Assembly: GCF_004664715.2 (NCBI RefSeq)
Contig: NC_051068.1
Location: 10,170,298-10,234,297, forward strand
Direction of reading: 5' to 3'
Length of the DNA: 64,000 nucleotides
From: Peromyscus leucopus
Taxonomy: Eukaryota; Chordata; Mammalia; Rodentia; Cricetidae
How positions within the stretch are numbered: the stretch's first letter is position 1; every line of letters begins with the position of its first letter. Made by a program: the position numbers and the translations under genes. Of this stretch, positions 32,705 through 43,368 are shown in pieces. Under the pieces are notes generated by a model. It was not told where the DNA came from and made no database searches. It saw only the letters and a program-made list of their open reading frames with translations.

Positions 32705-33737
32705 TTCTTAATATGAATGATGCTTGGGAACAGCACAGAAGTTCCTATTGCCTTGTCCCCCTGTCCTCTGGGATCCAGGAGAACCAGTTGTTCCCCGCTG
32801 AGCACAGTCTTATATTGCTCATTCTCTCTTCATATCTTGGCAGGTGTGTCTGTCTACTGTTAGACAGTTTGCCTGGAGTAATTGCAGAGAGGAGGGTGGG
32901 TCTCACCAAACTGTTTGTTAACAACTCCTGATAAGAAGAAGCACCATCTGGGGTAGGATGGTTGGGTGTGAACTTGGAGGTGTCTTGGTGAAGCCAGGGT
33001 GGCACCCAGGAATGGTTAGTAGTCAGTCATTGGTCTTGAATAAGAAGGTTGAATTGGCACTAGGACTTCTGGGTAACTGCAGGATAATCAGTTGGCAGGC
33101 ATGCCAGTAAATATGAGGGATGAAGAGACAAGGTCCAACTCCAAGAGAAGAAAATGGCCATAATGGCTAGGAAGTCACTATTCTCATCCATCTTGGCTGG
33201 CTTCAGGCGTGGGTCAAGATAGAATCAGTAAAACAGATGCCAGCCAGGTGATTAAAGCATGTTGAGAAGTTGAAATTCAAGTGTAGGCTTTTGATTCTGA
33301 ACACAAGGGCATCCCCTACCTAATCCTTTTTACTAGCACAAAGGAGGTCCCTTATTTTATCAGTCTGACCTGACCATGATATCACTGATCCTACCATGAA
33401 TGCCCAGTGAAAGCAACACTTGAGTACTGACTTCTGTATACCAAACTACTCCAACATAGTGATGTAGTTATGACTGTTTTTCTTATACCAAGGGTGTAAT
33501 AAAAGAGCCTGCTAGGCTCTTTGTTGCTTGGAAATACCCAAATGGCTGGTGGTGACCCCAACAGCTGGGAGATGGATGGCTCATTGGGGCACTTCTTCAC
33601 TCACCTGTTTGGTTTCTCTGCTGGGATAATGCAAGGGCTGGACTCAGCTGGGGCTGCCAGAGACTATGAGAGGTCTCTCCTTGGCTATTTTACCGCGTGA
33701 CTGTTACATTTTGGCACGTACAAAAAGAAGAGGTTAC
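32705..33737. other. Intergenic DNA, no gene seen
   Basis: Unique-looking, with no recognised exon. Its right end is the target site of the LINE-1 at 33738. Confidence 0.4.
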
Positions 33738-33977
33738 CTGGAGCTTATACAGGGACACTTGGCTCAGTCTGGGAGGAAGGGACTGGACCTGCCTGGACTG
33801 AGTCTACCAGGTTGATCGCAGTCCTTGGGGGAGGATTTGCCCTGGAGGAGGTGGGAATGGGGGGGTGCACTGGGGGTAAGGGGAGGGGGTGGGAGGGGGG
33901 AGAATAGGGGAACCCGTGGCTGATATGTAGAACTGAATGGTATTGTAAAATAAAATTAAAAAAAAAAAAAGAAGAAG
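33738..33977 (+). mobile_element. 5'-truncated LINE-1 3' end with target duplication
   Basis: About 235 bases of LINE-1 3' region with a G-rich stretch, then 'TGGCTGATATGTAGAACTGA', AATAAA-like sequence and a poly(A) tail. AAGAAGAGGTTAC precedes it (33725-33737) and is repeated after the tail (33978-33990). Confidence 0.88.
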
Positions 33978-34181
33978 AAGAAGAGGTTACAATGAACCTA
34001 GGCCCCAGCTGCAGGAGCTTTTATGGTCAAGCCTTGAAGGTTATGTGCCATCAGGCTGCATGTTTCTTTTGATTGTAACAATCACAAATCTTTCATGCTT
34101 CATGGAGAAGAGACATACATTTCAATTCTCCATGGGCAGGAGTCATAAAAATTAGGGGCTATATTTTAAAATTGCCACTAA

Positions 34182-34245
34182 AACCAGCCAGCCAACCAGC
34201 CAGCTAACCAACCAACCAACCAACCAACCAACCAACCAACCAACA
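34182..34245 (+). repeat. (CCAA)n microsatellite
   Basis: Tandem AACC units, with AGCC variants at the left. Confidence 0.97.
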
Positions 34246-35949
34246 GCTCAGAAGCACATCAACTGTATGCAAATACTGACCAAGATTCAACTAAGCACTA
34301 TGCAAAGTACTTGGGATACTGAGCCAAGTACAACCCTCAAGGAATAATGTACACACTGTTGGAATTGCAGATCAGGTGAGGTAAGTGAATGGCATAAAAA
34401 TACTGCAATAGCCCAGAAGGAAGAATCAACCTGGTAGAGTCTTCATTGTCTAAAGAGGAAGTATACAAGGATAGAGTTGGTCAGACTTGATTTGACTTAA
34501 CCAGACAACTAATAATATCTAAGGGCTTGAGTCCCCACTCCAGCTGGGGTCACTGTCTCTAGCTCTCAGATCTCCCTCCCACCTGTGTGCTACCAACGGC
34601 TCACATGTTTTCTTCAGTAACTTCAGACACTTTTCTTGAATGACAGCTACTCTTTGCATTATTAATTATATTGAATTGTACCTAGATTGACAGCTACTGT
34701 AACCCTTTGCATTATTAATTATACTGAATTGTGTTCCTTCCACTCTCTGTTGGTGTTAATCACGCAACGTTGCTTTGTCATTGGAGAGAACTCAAATGAG
34801 TATTAGAGATTTCATGTGGCTAACTGCCTACGAGTTAGGTCTCTTCTCAAAGTTGCTTCAACTTAAGGAACATCAGTTAGCCCAGCTATAAAATAAGATT
34901 AGAAATGACAGAATTATTCCGAAAAGAAAACAATGTAAAAAGCGACAATAACAGCAAAACAGCACAGTGGCTAACAGTGGAAGCATGCAACCACTGCATG
35001 AATAATCATTGTTGCTTTGGAGTTGTTATCATGGAAAACATTAGGGGAAATCTGGATCAAGATGTCACTTGAAGGGTGAATATGCATTTGGTGGGTAGAG
35101 AAGGGAGGTAGAGATGGATTTTAGGTTGATTAAAAAAACATGTGAAAAGGTTTTTTTTTTTTTTGTAATTCTACTTACAAGTGACATTTTCTTTGGGACT
35201 CACAGGTTTCTTTTAAAATAAAAGAGATTTAAGAAAAAAATTGAAATTGGAGTTCACTAACAGCCAGTCACCACAGGTATTTTCAAGTCTAGATTTCCTA
35301 TTAGTTTAATGTATTAAATAATCTGCAGTTCTTTACTTCACATATCACTGAAGTACCATGCTTAGTAGTATAAATGTTCTTGAATAAAAGTAAGGAAAGT
35401 TTCTGGGGCCAAACCTGGGAGGAAACCCAAAGTTTGGCAGCTTAGGTTGTGAGAAATAAAGACAAAAGTCTTAAAAACTCAGGATTTAGGTTTCAAAACT
35501 TTCATGGGATCAGGACACAGAGTTCTAGCCCAACATGATATGGAGACAGCTCAGAATAGAGCATCGCTGCATCTGGAAGATCTACACTTTCACCACGATT
35601 GGAGAAAATTATTAGATGATTCTGAACAGAGATAAGAAAGAGGTCACTGTGCCATTTAGTCTAGAAACAGAACAGTGCCTCAGAAATTGTTCCCAACAGC
35701 CCTGTAGCCTATATCTGCAGTTTTCATGATCCTTCCTCCATGCCATAAAAAGCCTCAGACTGTTACATTAATGAAAATAACTGATGATAATTGATGATAG
35801 CCTTGGAGAAGATGACAAAAAGGACTAGAAACATTTCCAGAAGGATATATCTTCAAGTCATTTTGAATACATTTTCCACAGTGGGCGGCGAGATCTTGCT
35901 GGAGATGAGCCACATTTTACAATTCTAGAACACAGGGAAACAATATGCC
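34246..35949. other. Intergenic DNA, no gene seen
   Basis: Mostly unique AT-rich DNA. Contains the local duplication at 34641-34732. Confidence 0.4.
34641..34732 (+). repeat. Local tandem duplication with ATTAATTA core
   Basis: A 39-base unit (34641-34679) is repeated at 34688-34732 with a 6-base insertion (GTAACC). Each copy has TTTGCATTATTAATTATA, which includes an octamer-like TTTGCAT and a homeodomain-type ATTAATTA. Confidence 0.88.
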
Positions 35950-36280
35950 TGTCCTGGTTAGAGTGACTGTTGCTATAATGAAACCCCATTACTACAAGCA
36001 AGTTGGGGAGAAAACAGTTTGTTTGGCTTATACTTTTACATATTAGTCCATCACTGCAGGAAGTCAGGACAGGGTCTCAAACAGGGCAGGAACCTGGAGG
36101 CAGGAGCTGATGCAGAGGCCATGGAAGGGTGCTTCTTACACGCTTGCTCCACATGGCTTGCTCAGCCTGCTTTCTTATAGAATTCAGGACCACCAGGTCA
36201 TGGATGGCGTGACCCACAGTGGGCTGGGCCTTCCTCCACTGATCACCAATTGAGAAAATGCCCTACAGCCAGATCTTAAC
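35950..36280 (+). mobile_element. LTR, MaLR/ERVL-like (tentative)
   Basis: TGTCCTGGTTAGAGTGACTG start, 'GGAGGCAGGAGCTGATGCAG', 'CTTGCTCAGCCTGCTTTCTT' and 'CAATTGAGAAAATGCCCTAC'. It is a fuller copy of the 5945 and 14196 type. Confidence 0.6.
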
Positions 36281-37042
36281 CTAGAGTGCAAAAACAAAAA
36301 GTCAATAAGGCTGTGAAAAGATTAGTACATTTTAAAAACAATCAAATATAAATATTAGAAAATTTAAAAATTAATTAAAAGGTTAAATAGCCTATTAGAC
36401 ACAGCTAAAGAAAGAGTTATTGAACTTGAATATAGATCTAAGGAAGTTATTCAGGATTAAGCATAAGAAAAATGATAGAATTTATGACAAAGAGACTAAG
36501 AAGAAAATCCAACATATTCCTAATTAGAGGAAAGAAAGACACCAAAGGCTGAAAGGGAGGCAGGATTTAAAAGGGAGATGGATGAGCATCTGTTGACGTT
36601 CTTTCAAAAGTCCTACATTTAAAAAGTGTTAGAATTTGGTGCAAGAAGAGTTAGATACAAATATTCCTTCAATGAATTTATAGTCCATGAAGAGAAATAA
36701 CAGAGGCCCAGATAAAACCAACATATAAAGTCAGTGTGCCACAGGAAATTGATTGCTGATTCTGGTTGAAAGAACTACATCCACAAGTTACTGGAGCAAC
36801 TGATGCTTGTCTTGGATCTCAGTGGAGGGTTAGACTGAGTGTGCCTCAGTCTGCATGGCCTTCCTGAGGCGCGGTTCTGGTGGTACCATTCCCTACCCAG
36901 ACTCATTAAGACCCCTTGATTTTAAAGAAAAATCCATAAATGTTTTTGCCATAGTGTGCACCCAATGCGTATTCCCAAACTTACTTCTTATAGAGTCACT
37001 TCCTGAATTCCATCACTCAGGCAGATTTATTCTTTTTAAAAG
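36281..37042. other. Intergenic DNA, no gene seen
   Basis: AT-rich at 36320-36420; otherwise unique. Confidence 0.4.
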
Positions 37043-37266
37043 GCTGATTTGATATTACTTTATATGTGTGTGTAGTTTGCCTTTGTGTATGCCTGTGGCC
37101 CTCCTGTAATGCATGCCCGGTGCCCACAGAGGCCAGAAGAGGGTGTCAAACTCCTGGGACAGGAGTTACAGACAGTTGTGAGCTGCCCTGTGGAGGCTGG
37201 GAACTGAACCTGGGTCCTCTGCGAGAGCAACTAGTGTTCTTAATTACTGAGCCATCTCATTTACTC
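37043..37266 (-). repeat. B3 SINE
   Basis: 'CACAGAGGCCAGAAGAGGG', 'GGGAACTGAACCTGGGTCCT' and the head complement 'TTACTGAGCCATCTCATT'. Confidence 0.88.
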
Positions 37267-37427
37267 CCAGATTAAGATTCTTTATGTGTTTGCTGCTGTG
37301 CACCTGATTTTTTCCCTACCTCTTTCTGTTTTCCTATATAGAATACCTATAGTTGAAAGGCAAGATTTTGGGGTCTGTGTCTTAAAAATAACTGACAGAT
37401 TTTGAATATTCTTTATTTCTTACTTTT

Positions 37428-37533
37428 TTTTTTCAGACAGGATATCACAATGTAGCACAGTCTGGCCTAAATCTGGACATCCTCCTGCCTCAGATTCCTG
37501 GGATTCCAGGGCATGGATCACTCTGCTCAGCCT
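37428..37533 (-). repeat. B1 SINE, diverged
   Basis: 'TTCAGACAGGATATCACAAT' and 'CCTGCCTCAGATTCCTGGGA'. Confidence 0.65.
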
Positions 37534-39534
37534 TTGACCACCTTGAGTAGGAGAATGATGTCATCAGAAATGCCTCCTAGGAAGCTGACAGTCAGGGATG
37601 TGAAGGGAAGATGAGAAAAGAAGGCTCCTGAAGCCAATGCTAAATATCTGAATGTTCCCACTGGGGATTGCATGTGAAACACTAGTGCTCACTGCGTTTG
37701 ATAAAGAAGGTAGTATGCCAATTTGGTCTTAGAGATTTTGGACACAAATATGAAAATCTTGGCAAGACATTATCAAAACCAAAAAAGAGACATCTAAATG
37801 CTGTTCACTATCTTGGCTTCTTTGGGTTGCATGCAGAAGCAAATGTCTCTAAGGTGCCCATGAGTGTCCAATATTAGAGTTGCAGCCCAGTTCCTAGCAG
37901 CGAAGGGAAAGCCTAGCTCTGACTTGGATGGCGATATTTTTGCCTGCAGACTATTATTATGTGAATGTGTGCTCAGGCTAATCTTAGAATTATTCTTTAA
38001 TCCTACAAAATAGAAAGTTCTTCCTGATTTTTGCTTGTTTGTTTGTAGTGTTCTGGTGGTTTTGTTTTGAGACAGGTTCTCATCATGTAGTTCGGTCTAG
38101 CTTTGAACTTGCTGTCCCCTGGCCTCAGCCTTTACACTGAGGGGATTCCAGGATTGAGTTGCCATGCCCAACTCTTTCCTGGTTTTAAGAATTATGTTTC
38201 AAAAGTGCTTATAGAGTTGATTTGCAAAGTTACACCTAGTAAAGATCATCATGTTTTCTGTCGGCCTCTAGCATGCCTGTATGAGAACTCCAAGTGGAGA
38301 GTTCAGTAGATTAGTTCTGCAGTTCCTTCTGGGCAGGACTGATTCTGTGTAGAAATTGTTGCTTTCTAATCCCAGAGCTGTGGTATGCTTCTTGACCTTA
38401 ATCTTTGAAAAGATTATGCGATGTTTGAAATGGGACATGCATCACTATTTAAAATGGCAACGTTTCTAGGGGAAGTGAGTATAAATCAAATTTTGTAAGT
38501 CAAATTGTATTTTTTAATGTCCTGGAGGGGGCATCATTTAATAAACAGCACAGAATGGGTGCTCATTTTGTGATGTGGCTTTTATAAGCTCAGCACACCC
38601 GTGTCACACTGTCATGGTTTTAGGACGAATTCACTCTATAGAGGAATTTGAAGGTTGCCAGGTCTACCTTGGACTCAGTTCAAGAGAATTAAGTTATTGA
38701 GTACTGAGGCTCTTGTTACGGTCCTGTTCATAACCGCCTCAGCATGGATTCTGTAGAACATGCTTTTAAAAGATGTGGAAATCTACTGTAAGTTCTAAAG
38801 TCCATTAGGCAAATTAATATGGCTTGCTTATGTGTGATGATATTCTCATGGCAACCACAACCAGACATCTGAGTAAATAGCATTAAAGTACTCTATGTAA
38901 AAAAAAATATAACAAATCCTTTATCTACTGGCAGTGAACTCACCTTAATGATTTCATGTACTGAAAGCAAAGGCACCAGCCAGATTCATGGAGAGTTAAA
39001 GTGAAAAATGCTGAAGAAACAAAAAGGGATTTTTAAAAGGACGAAAGAAAAAGAACTTACTTCGCTAAAAATCACTTTCTGTTGGAATTACTTTGTGGCT
39101 TCCAACTCACAGACAGAGAACAGGGTAACCTAGTAACATTAGACATCTTCAAATACCCTTTCTGAATGTGTTGTGAGGCCAGGGGAGGAGAGAAACATCT
39201 TCCAGTGAGTCTCCTGGTCCTCACACACAGCTGGGTTCTGCTGGGTCAACCTGTCTGGGGATGGTCTGGGCCCTCATTGGTGTCACATGCTGACAGTAGC
39301 TTGGTATAGGAACTGATTTGTCCGTACTCATGTACACAAGCATCTTTTAAAAGTATGTAACCCAAACCCATGCACACACTGGTGCCCATTCAAGCTGCAA
39401 GGTTAAGGTGAAGATCCAGTTACAGCAATTTCATATACATCAAACCCTTGGGTTCCAATATTTGAAGAGACAGCAGGCTGACCAAAGAAAAAATATCCCA
39501 TTACAGCTGTGAATGAGAAAGATAGAGTCCAAGA
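37534..39534. other. Intergenic DNA with one B1 fragment
   Basis: A minus-strand B1 remnant lies at about 38063-38175. No gene is seen. Confidence 0.45.

Positions 39535-39579
<45 letters not shown>
39535..39579 (+). repeat. (CA)n microsatellite
   Basis: About 22 uninterrupted CA units. Confidence 0.98.
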
Positions 39580-39580
<1 letters not shown>

Positions 39581-39848
39581 TGTCATTATTCGAACTTTCT
39601 GAACATCAGAGCTTGGAACTATAAATAGTTCAATCATTAAGTCTCTTCCACATAGCAAGCTCCATACTAAGTGCTTTGTATATTATTCTTAATCCTCCAC
39701 AATAATCCCGCAAGATGTACATTATTACAACCATACAAAGAAGAAAATGGGGACTCAGAGCAACTCAGTCATTTGTCTGAATTCACACAGCTTTAAATGG
39801 AGTACAGGTATATGAACCTTCAGTGGATCAACTCTTAAGATCTTAAAA

Positions 39849-39983
39849 TTCACCAGGAGTGGTGGCTGTCACCTTTTATCTCCGCACTTAGGAGGCAAAG
39901 GCAGGGGGATTTCTGTGAGTTTCGAGCCATCCAGGGCTACATAGTGTGACCTTATTTCTTAAACCAAACCAAACAAACACCTT
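39849..39983 (+). repeat. B1 SINE, diverged
   Basis: 'CCAGGAGTGGTGGCTGTCAC' to 'GCTACATAGTGTGACC' with an (AAACC)n tail. It is the last interspersed repeat before the transposon-poor interval. Confidence 0.82.
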
Positions 39984-40197
39984 AAAAATCTATCTCGCTG
40001 ACTGAGGATTTGTCTTAGTTACAATGTCCCTAAAATCTGAATACTGCCATCTCTTAGCAACAGCAAACATGGCCACGCAGGGAAGAGTGACTCATGTCCA
40101 CGCTGCAGATGAAAAATCCAAACTTTGGTCAAGTTAAGGCTTCAGGATGCCCACAGCTAAGAGGGGAAGAAGGATGAGTAAACGAAAACTGTAAGAA

Positions 40198-40258
40198 GGG
40201 GGGGAGGTGAGGGGGAGGGGGAAGGGGGGAGGGGACGGGGAGAGGGGAGAGGCAGAGA
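40198..40258 (+). repeat. G-rich purine tract
   Basis: Repeated GGGGGAGG / GGGGAGAGG. The runs of three or more G could form a G-quadruplex. Confidence 0.85.
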
Positions 40259-40849
40259 GATGGAAAAATATGGAGGCAAAGGAAGAAAGTAGGGGAGCGT
40301 TGCCCATCAGACAGGGATCCAGGAAACCTCTGCAGAGGCATTTGGCCTGTAAGACCCAAAGGTCAACGAAACCGCCGAGTGATTTCTACAAAGGCCAGGG
40401 GAGGTGTAGGTTTTAAATGAGTTGGTTCAGACAACCGCCCTCTGAGCGATGAAGGCAGGAAAAAGGAGCTGGATTGCAGAGGTATCCTGATCTAACCAGA
40501 CAGAAAGCTTGGCCAGATACTTTCGTGAGCAGTGCTTCTCAAACTGCACTGTTCCGGGAATCGCCTGGGAGATTTTGAGTCTCTAATAAAGTCCAGGTAA
40601 CGCTGGGCTTCCGGGAGCGTCCACACAACCTGCAAGTGAGCTCAGAAACGCGGAGGGCTAGAGCTGCACCACAGACTTCCTGGATCCGCGTGTTAACAAG
40701 ATCCCCAGGTGATCCGTGCTCACATTAAACTTTGGCATCATCTTTCTAGACGATTCTCTGTTCAGGGCAAGGATCTAAAGAAGGCCTCTGGCATTGCACG
40801 CCAACAGTCGCCTTCTTTCTGGGGCTCCATATCTCCCAGGACAGAGAGA

Positions 40850-41950
40850 TTTGTGCCCCGCACAGCAGCTTCTCCTGATCCTAAGCCAGTAGCAGCTCCG
40901 GGAGTTGCTTGCCTCATAATCCTCCTTGCTGGGCTCCTTCCCACCCCAACTCGCACTTCCCTGGGGCGCCCCAGCTGTTTCCCACCCCCACGCCTAGGCA
41001 GCTACTGTGCACAGCTGGAGCCCTTCGTGGCTGGAGCTTCGGGGCTGTGGCGGCGGGGAAAGCCAGGCGGGGGCGCCGCAGACTAGGCTGTGCGGGAGAA
41101 AACCGCGCCTGGCACGCCAGGCTCTGAGACGGCCGCGGAGAAACGCGCGGGGGAGCGCGAGCTCCGCGTGGGCTGCCCACCGCGCGGCCTCTGTGCCCCT
41201 CTGGCGCGGCCGGGCACCACGCGAGTCGGGGATCACACCCAGGAGGTGGCGCGTGTTCCCTCGATCCGTGGCCCTGCGGTACACAGCTTCCAGCCTCGAG
41301 GGCCGGTAGTCAGCCGCTGGCTTGCTCTGAGACAGAACCGGTTATCATTCCGGAGCTGGTTGGGGAGCCTGGGAGGTTCGGGTTGACGCACTACAATTTA
41401 AAACCAGCACCGCACGTTCCTGTAAACCAGCCTTTTCGTGGGCTTCTGGAATTGGGGGCAGGTGGATGTTTGAGGACTAGGGAGATGGGGCAGGATCAGT
41501 TGCTAAGAAACCTGGGATCAAAACCGCACTTTACCGAAGGGCGGCTTTTACAAGGTGGAGGAGGTGGCTGGACAGCCTAGGCCGGCCGCGGATCACCGCC
41601 TTGTGTGCTCGCCCCTGGCCGGCCCGCAGCTGGGCGCGAGCCGGCTGCAGTCGCCGCGCAGAGCGAGGATTTCGCAGGAAGAGGAGATTGTGGGGCGCGG
41701 GGTCTGCGTGCGGCCGGGAGGGGTGACCCCGCATCCCCATGCCGCTGGCCAGATACACGCAACAGCCGAGCTGGCGCCGCGCTCTCGCCTCGCAGCAGCG
41801 CGAAGCGCCGGTTCCCTGCCAGCAGCTTGGTGTTCAAGGCCAAGCCGGACGGGCGATTGAGAGTTAACACCTTTGCGTACCCGGTTGAGGCCGGGGATGC
41901 TAGCCCGGGCCCCTGCCGACACCGACCGTTTCTCCGAGGATGTCAAACAG
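40850..41950. promoter_or_regulatory. Upstream CpG island, no gene recognised
   Basis: Dense CpG, best at 41040-41260 (for example GCGCGGGGGAGCGCGAGCTC at 41146-41165) and again at 41580-41840. It lies about 5 kb upstream of the Mecom exon. Many overlapping frames occur on both strands, but none has a recognisable protein or a consistent splice signature. A CpG island in mammals usually marks a promoter. It could serve an alternative Mecom first exon, a divergent noncoding RNA, or be part of a broad domain over this developmental gene. Boundaries are approximate. Confidence 0.75.
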
Positions 41951-42018
41951 AACCAGGAGTCTGAACATTTCCGAAAGCCTACGTGTTCTGTCTCGAGGCC
42001 CATCGGGTTTGTTCAAAC

Positions 42019-42020
<2 letters not shown>

Positions 42021-42065
<45 letters not shown>
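42021..42065 (+). repeat. (TG)n microsatellite
   Basis: About 22 TG units at the edge of the upstream CpG island, followed by a short GCGCGC patch (42070-42076). Confidence 0.98.
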
Positions 42066-42067
<2 letters not shown>

Positions 42068-42119
42068 CGTGCGCGCGTCTCCGCCCTCTCCTGCTCCCCT
42101 CCACTCCCACCCCGCCCTT

Positions 42120-43050
42120 GCGGGCCGAAGTCGTCCTATATAGCGATGATAAATATCCCTGTTGATCACTTGATTGATTACCTCCCTGAAAGGTCACGCG
42201 GGCTCGCAGTAATTTCCTTTTGCCTAAGGCTCCCTTTTCACTTTTACTCCAGCACGACAGCTCCGAGTGCACGGGATCTTTATTTTTGATTTTAACCCCT
42301 AAATGCAACCCCTCCCGAAAACAATGCAGACAAGAAAAATCGAATAAAATCAACTCGAGACCTTTCTGTACTCTCAGCCTCCCTCCCGGTCTTTACCCCT
42401 TTCTTCCTTCTGGTTCCCCGCGCCCCCTCCTACTCGGGCCCCTCCCCAGCGCCAATGTATTCTGGACACTGTTTAATAGACGAGTGTCTTGCAAGCAAAC
42501 TCAGGCGTCCCTTGGGTCTGCATTTCATGTCTGTGACGCTCTCCCTTTCTCTCCTGTGGACTGAAAATTCGGATTTAAACCACTAGACAAGCTATTAATT
42601 TAGCTAGGCTACCCAGGGTCCTGAACCCAATTAATTTCTAATAATTATAGCCCAAGGGGGTTAGATAGATCTCCCTGCCTCTTTCTTTTATTGCCACACC
42701 ACGCCACCGAGGTCAGCGTATAATAATAAAGTGTATATTTTGAAAGCGATCCCCAGAACAAGTGAGTTATTGCAATGAATGAAAATTGTTTCCATTTTGG
42801 CTAATTGAGCCCCTGGCCGAAAGCTGGACTCTGAGACTAAATAAAGAGAACTGTTTCATTTCAACATGAAGAAACTCCTGCCTACCTCTGGTCACCCAGA
42901 GAGAGTTTAATTTCTTAACAGCCAACCTGAAACCCAGCGTTGGGTAAACAGTATTAATAATTACATTACAATGATTAAATTAATCTTGCTGGTAGCTAGG
43001 CGAATATAGGTTGCGATTCAATAGCACGTAAAGTTCACTGCACAAAGACA
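42120..43050. promoter_or_regulatory. AT-rich segment full of homeodomain-type sites, candidate enhancer
   Basis: Repeat-free sequence between the two CpG islands. Visible sites include TGATTGATTA (42171-42180, PBX/HOX-like), GATGATAAATA (42145-42155), AATTAATT (42629-42636), TAATAATTATA (about 42639-42649), and a dense run TATTAATAATTACATTACAA then TGATTAAATTAATC (about 42952-42986). Freedom from repeats and the site density suggest a conserved noncoding element. This is inference; conservation was not tested. Confidence 0.4.
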
Positions 43051-43320
43051 ATAGGCCAAGAAATACCTCCATAAAGAATTCAAACTTTCTTCCAAAGGTA
43101 CTGGGGTTGGCTCAATCATAGTGCCAGGAAAGGAAAGGAAAATTTCCGGTTGCATGTACTGTATTGAAAATCGGTTCCTCGCCGTTTCTAGCACGAATTA
43201 AAGAAACAGTTGGAAAAGTGGTATACTGGTCTGTCTCTTGCTTTAATAACCTATCTGCCTTTCAACTCTCACCTCTATCTCCCAACTTCGTCAAAGAAAC
43301 AAAGAAACAAACAAAAAACC

Positions 43321-43321
43321 C

Positions 43322-43366
<45 letters not shown>
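43321..43366 (+). repeat. (CA)n microsatellite
   Basis: About 22 CA units following an (AAAC)-rich stretch. Confidence 0.98.

Positions 43367-43368
<2 letters not shown>

Noticed and set aside
40709..42289. Overlapping 65-138 codon frames over the upstream CpG island
   Set aside because: Same GC effect; the frames overlap each other on both strands and none has a recognisable motif.
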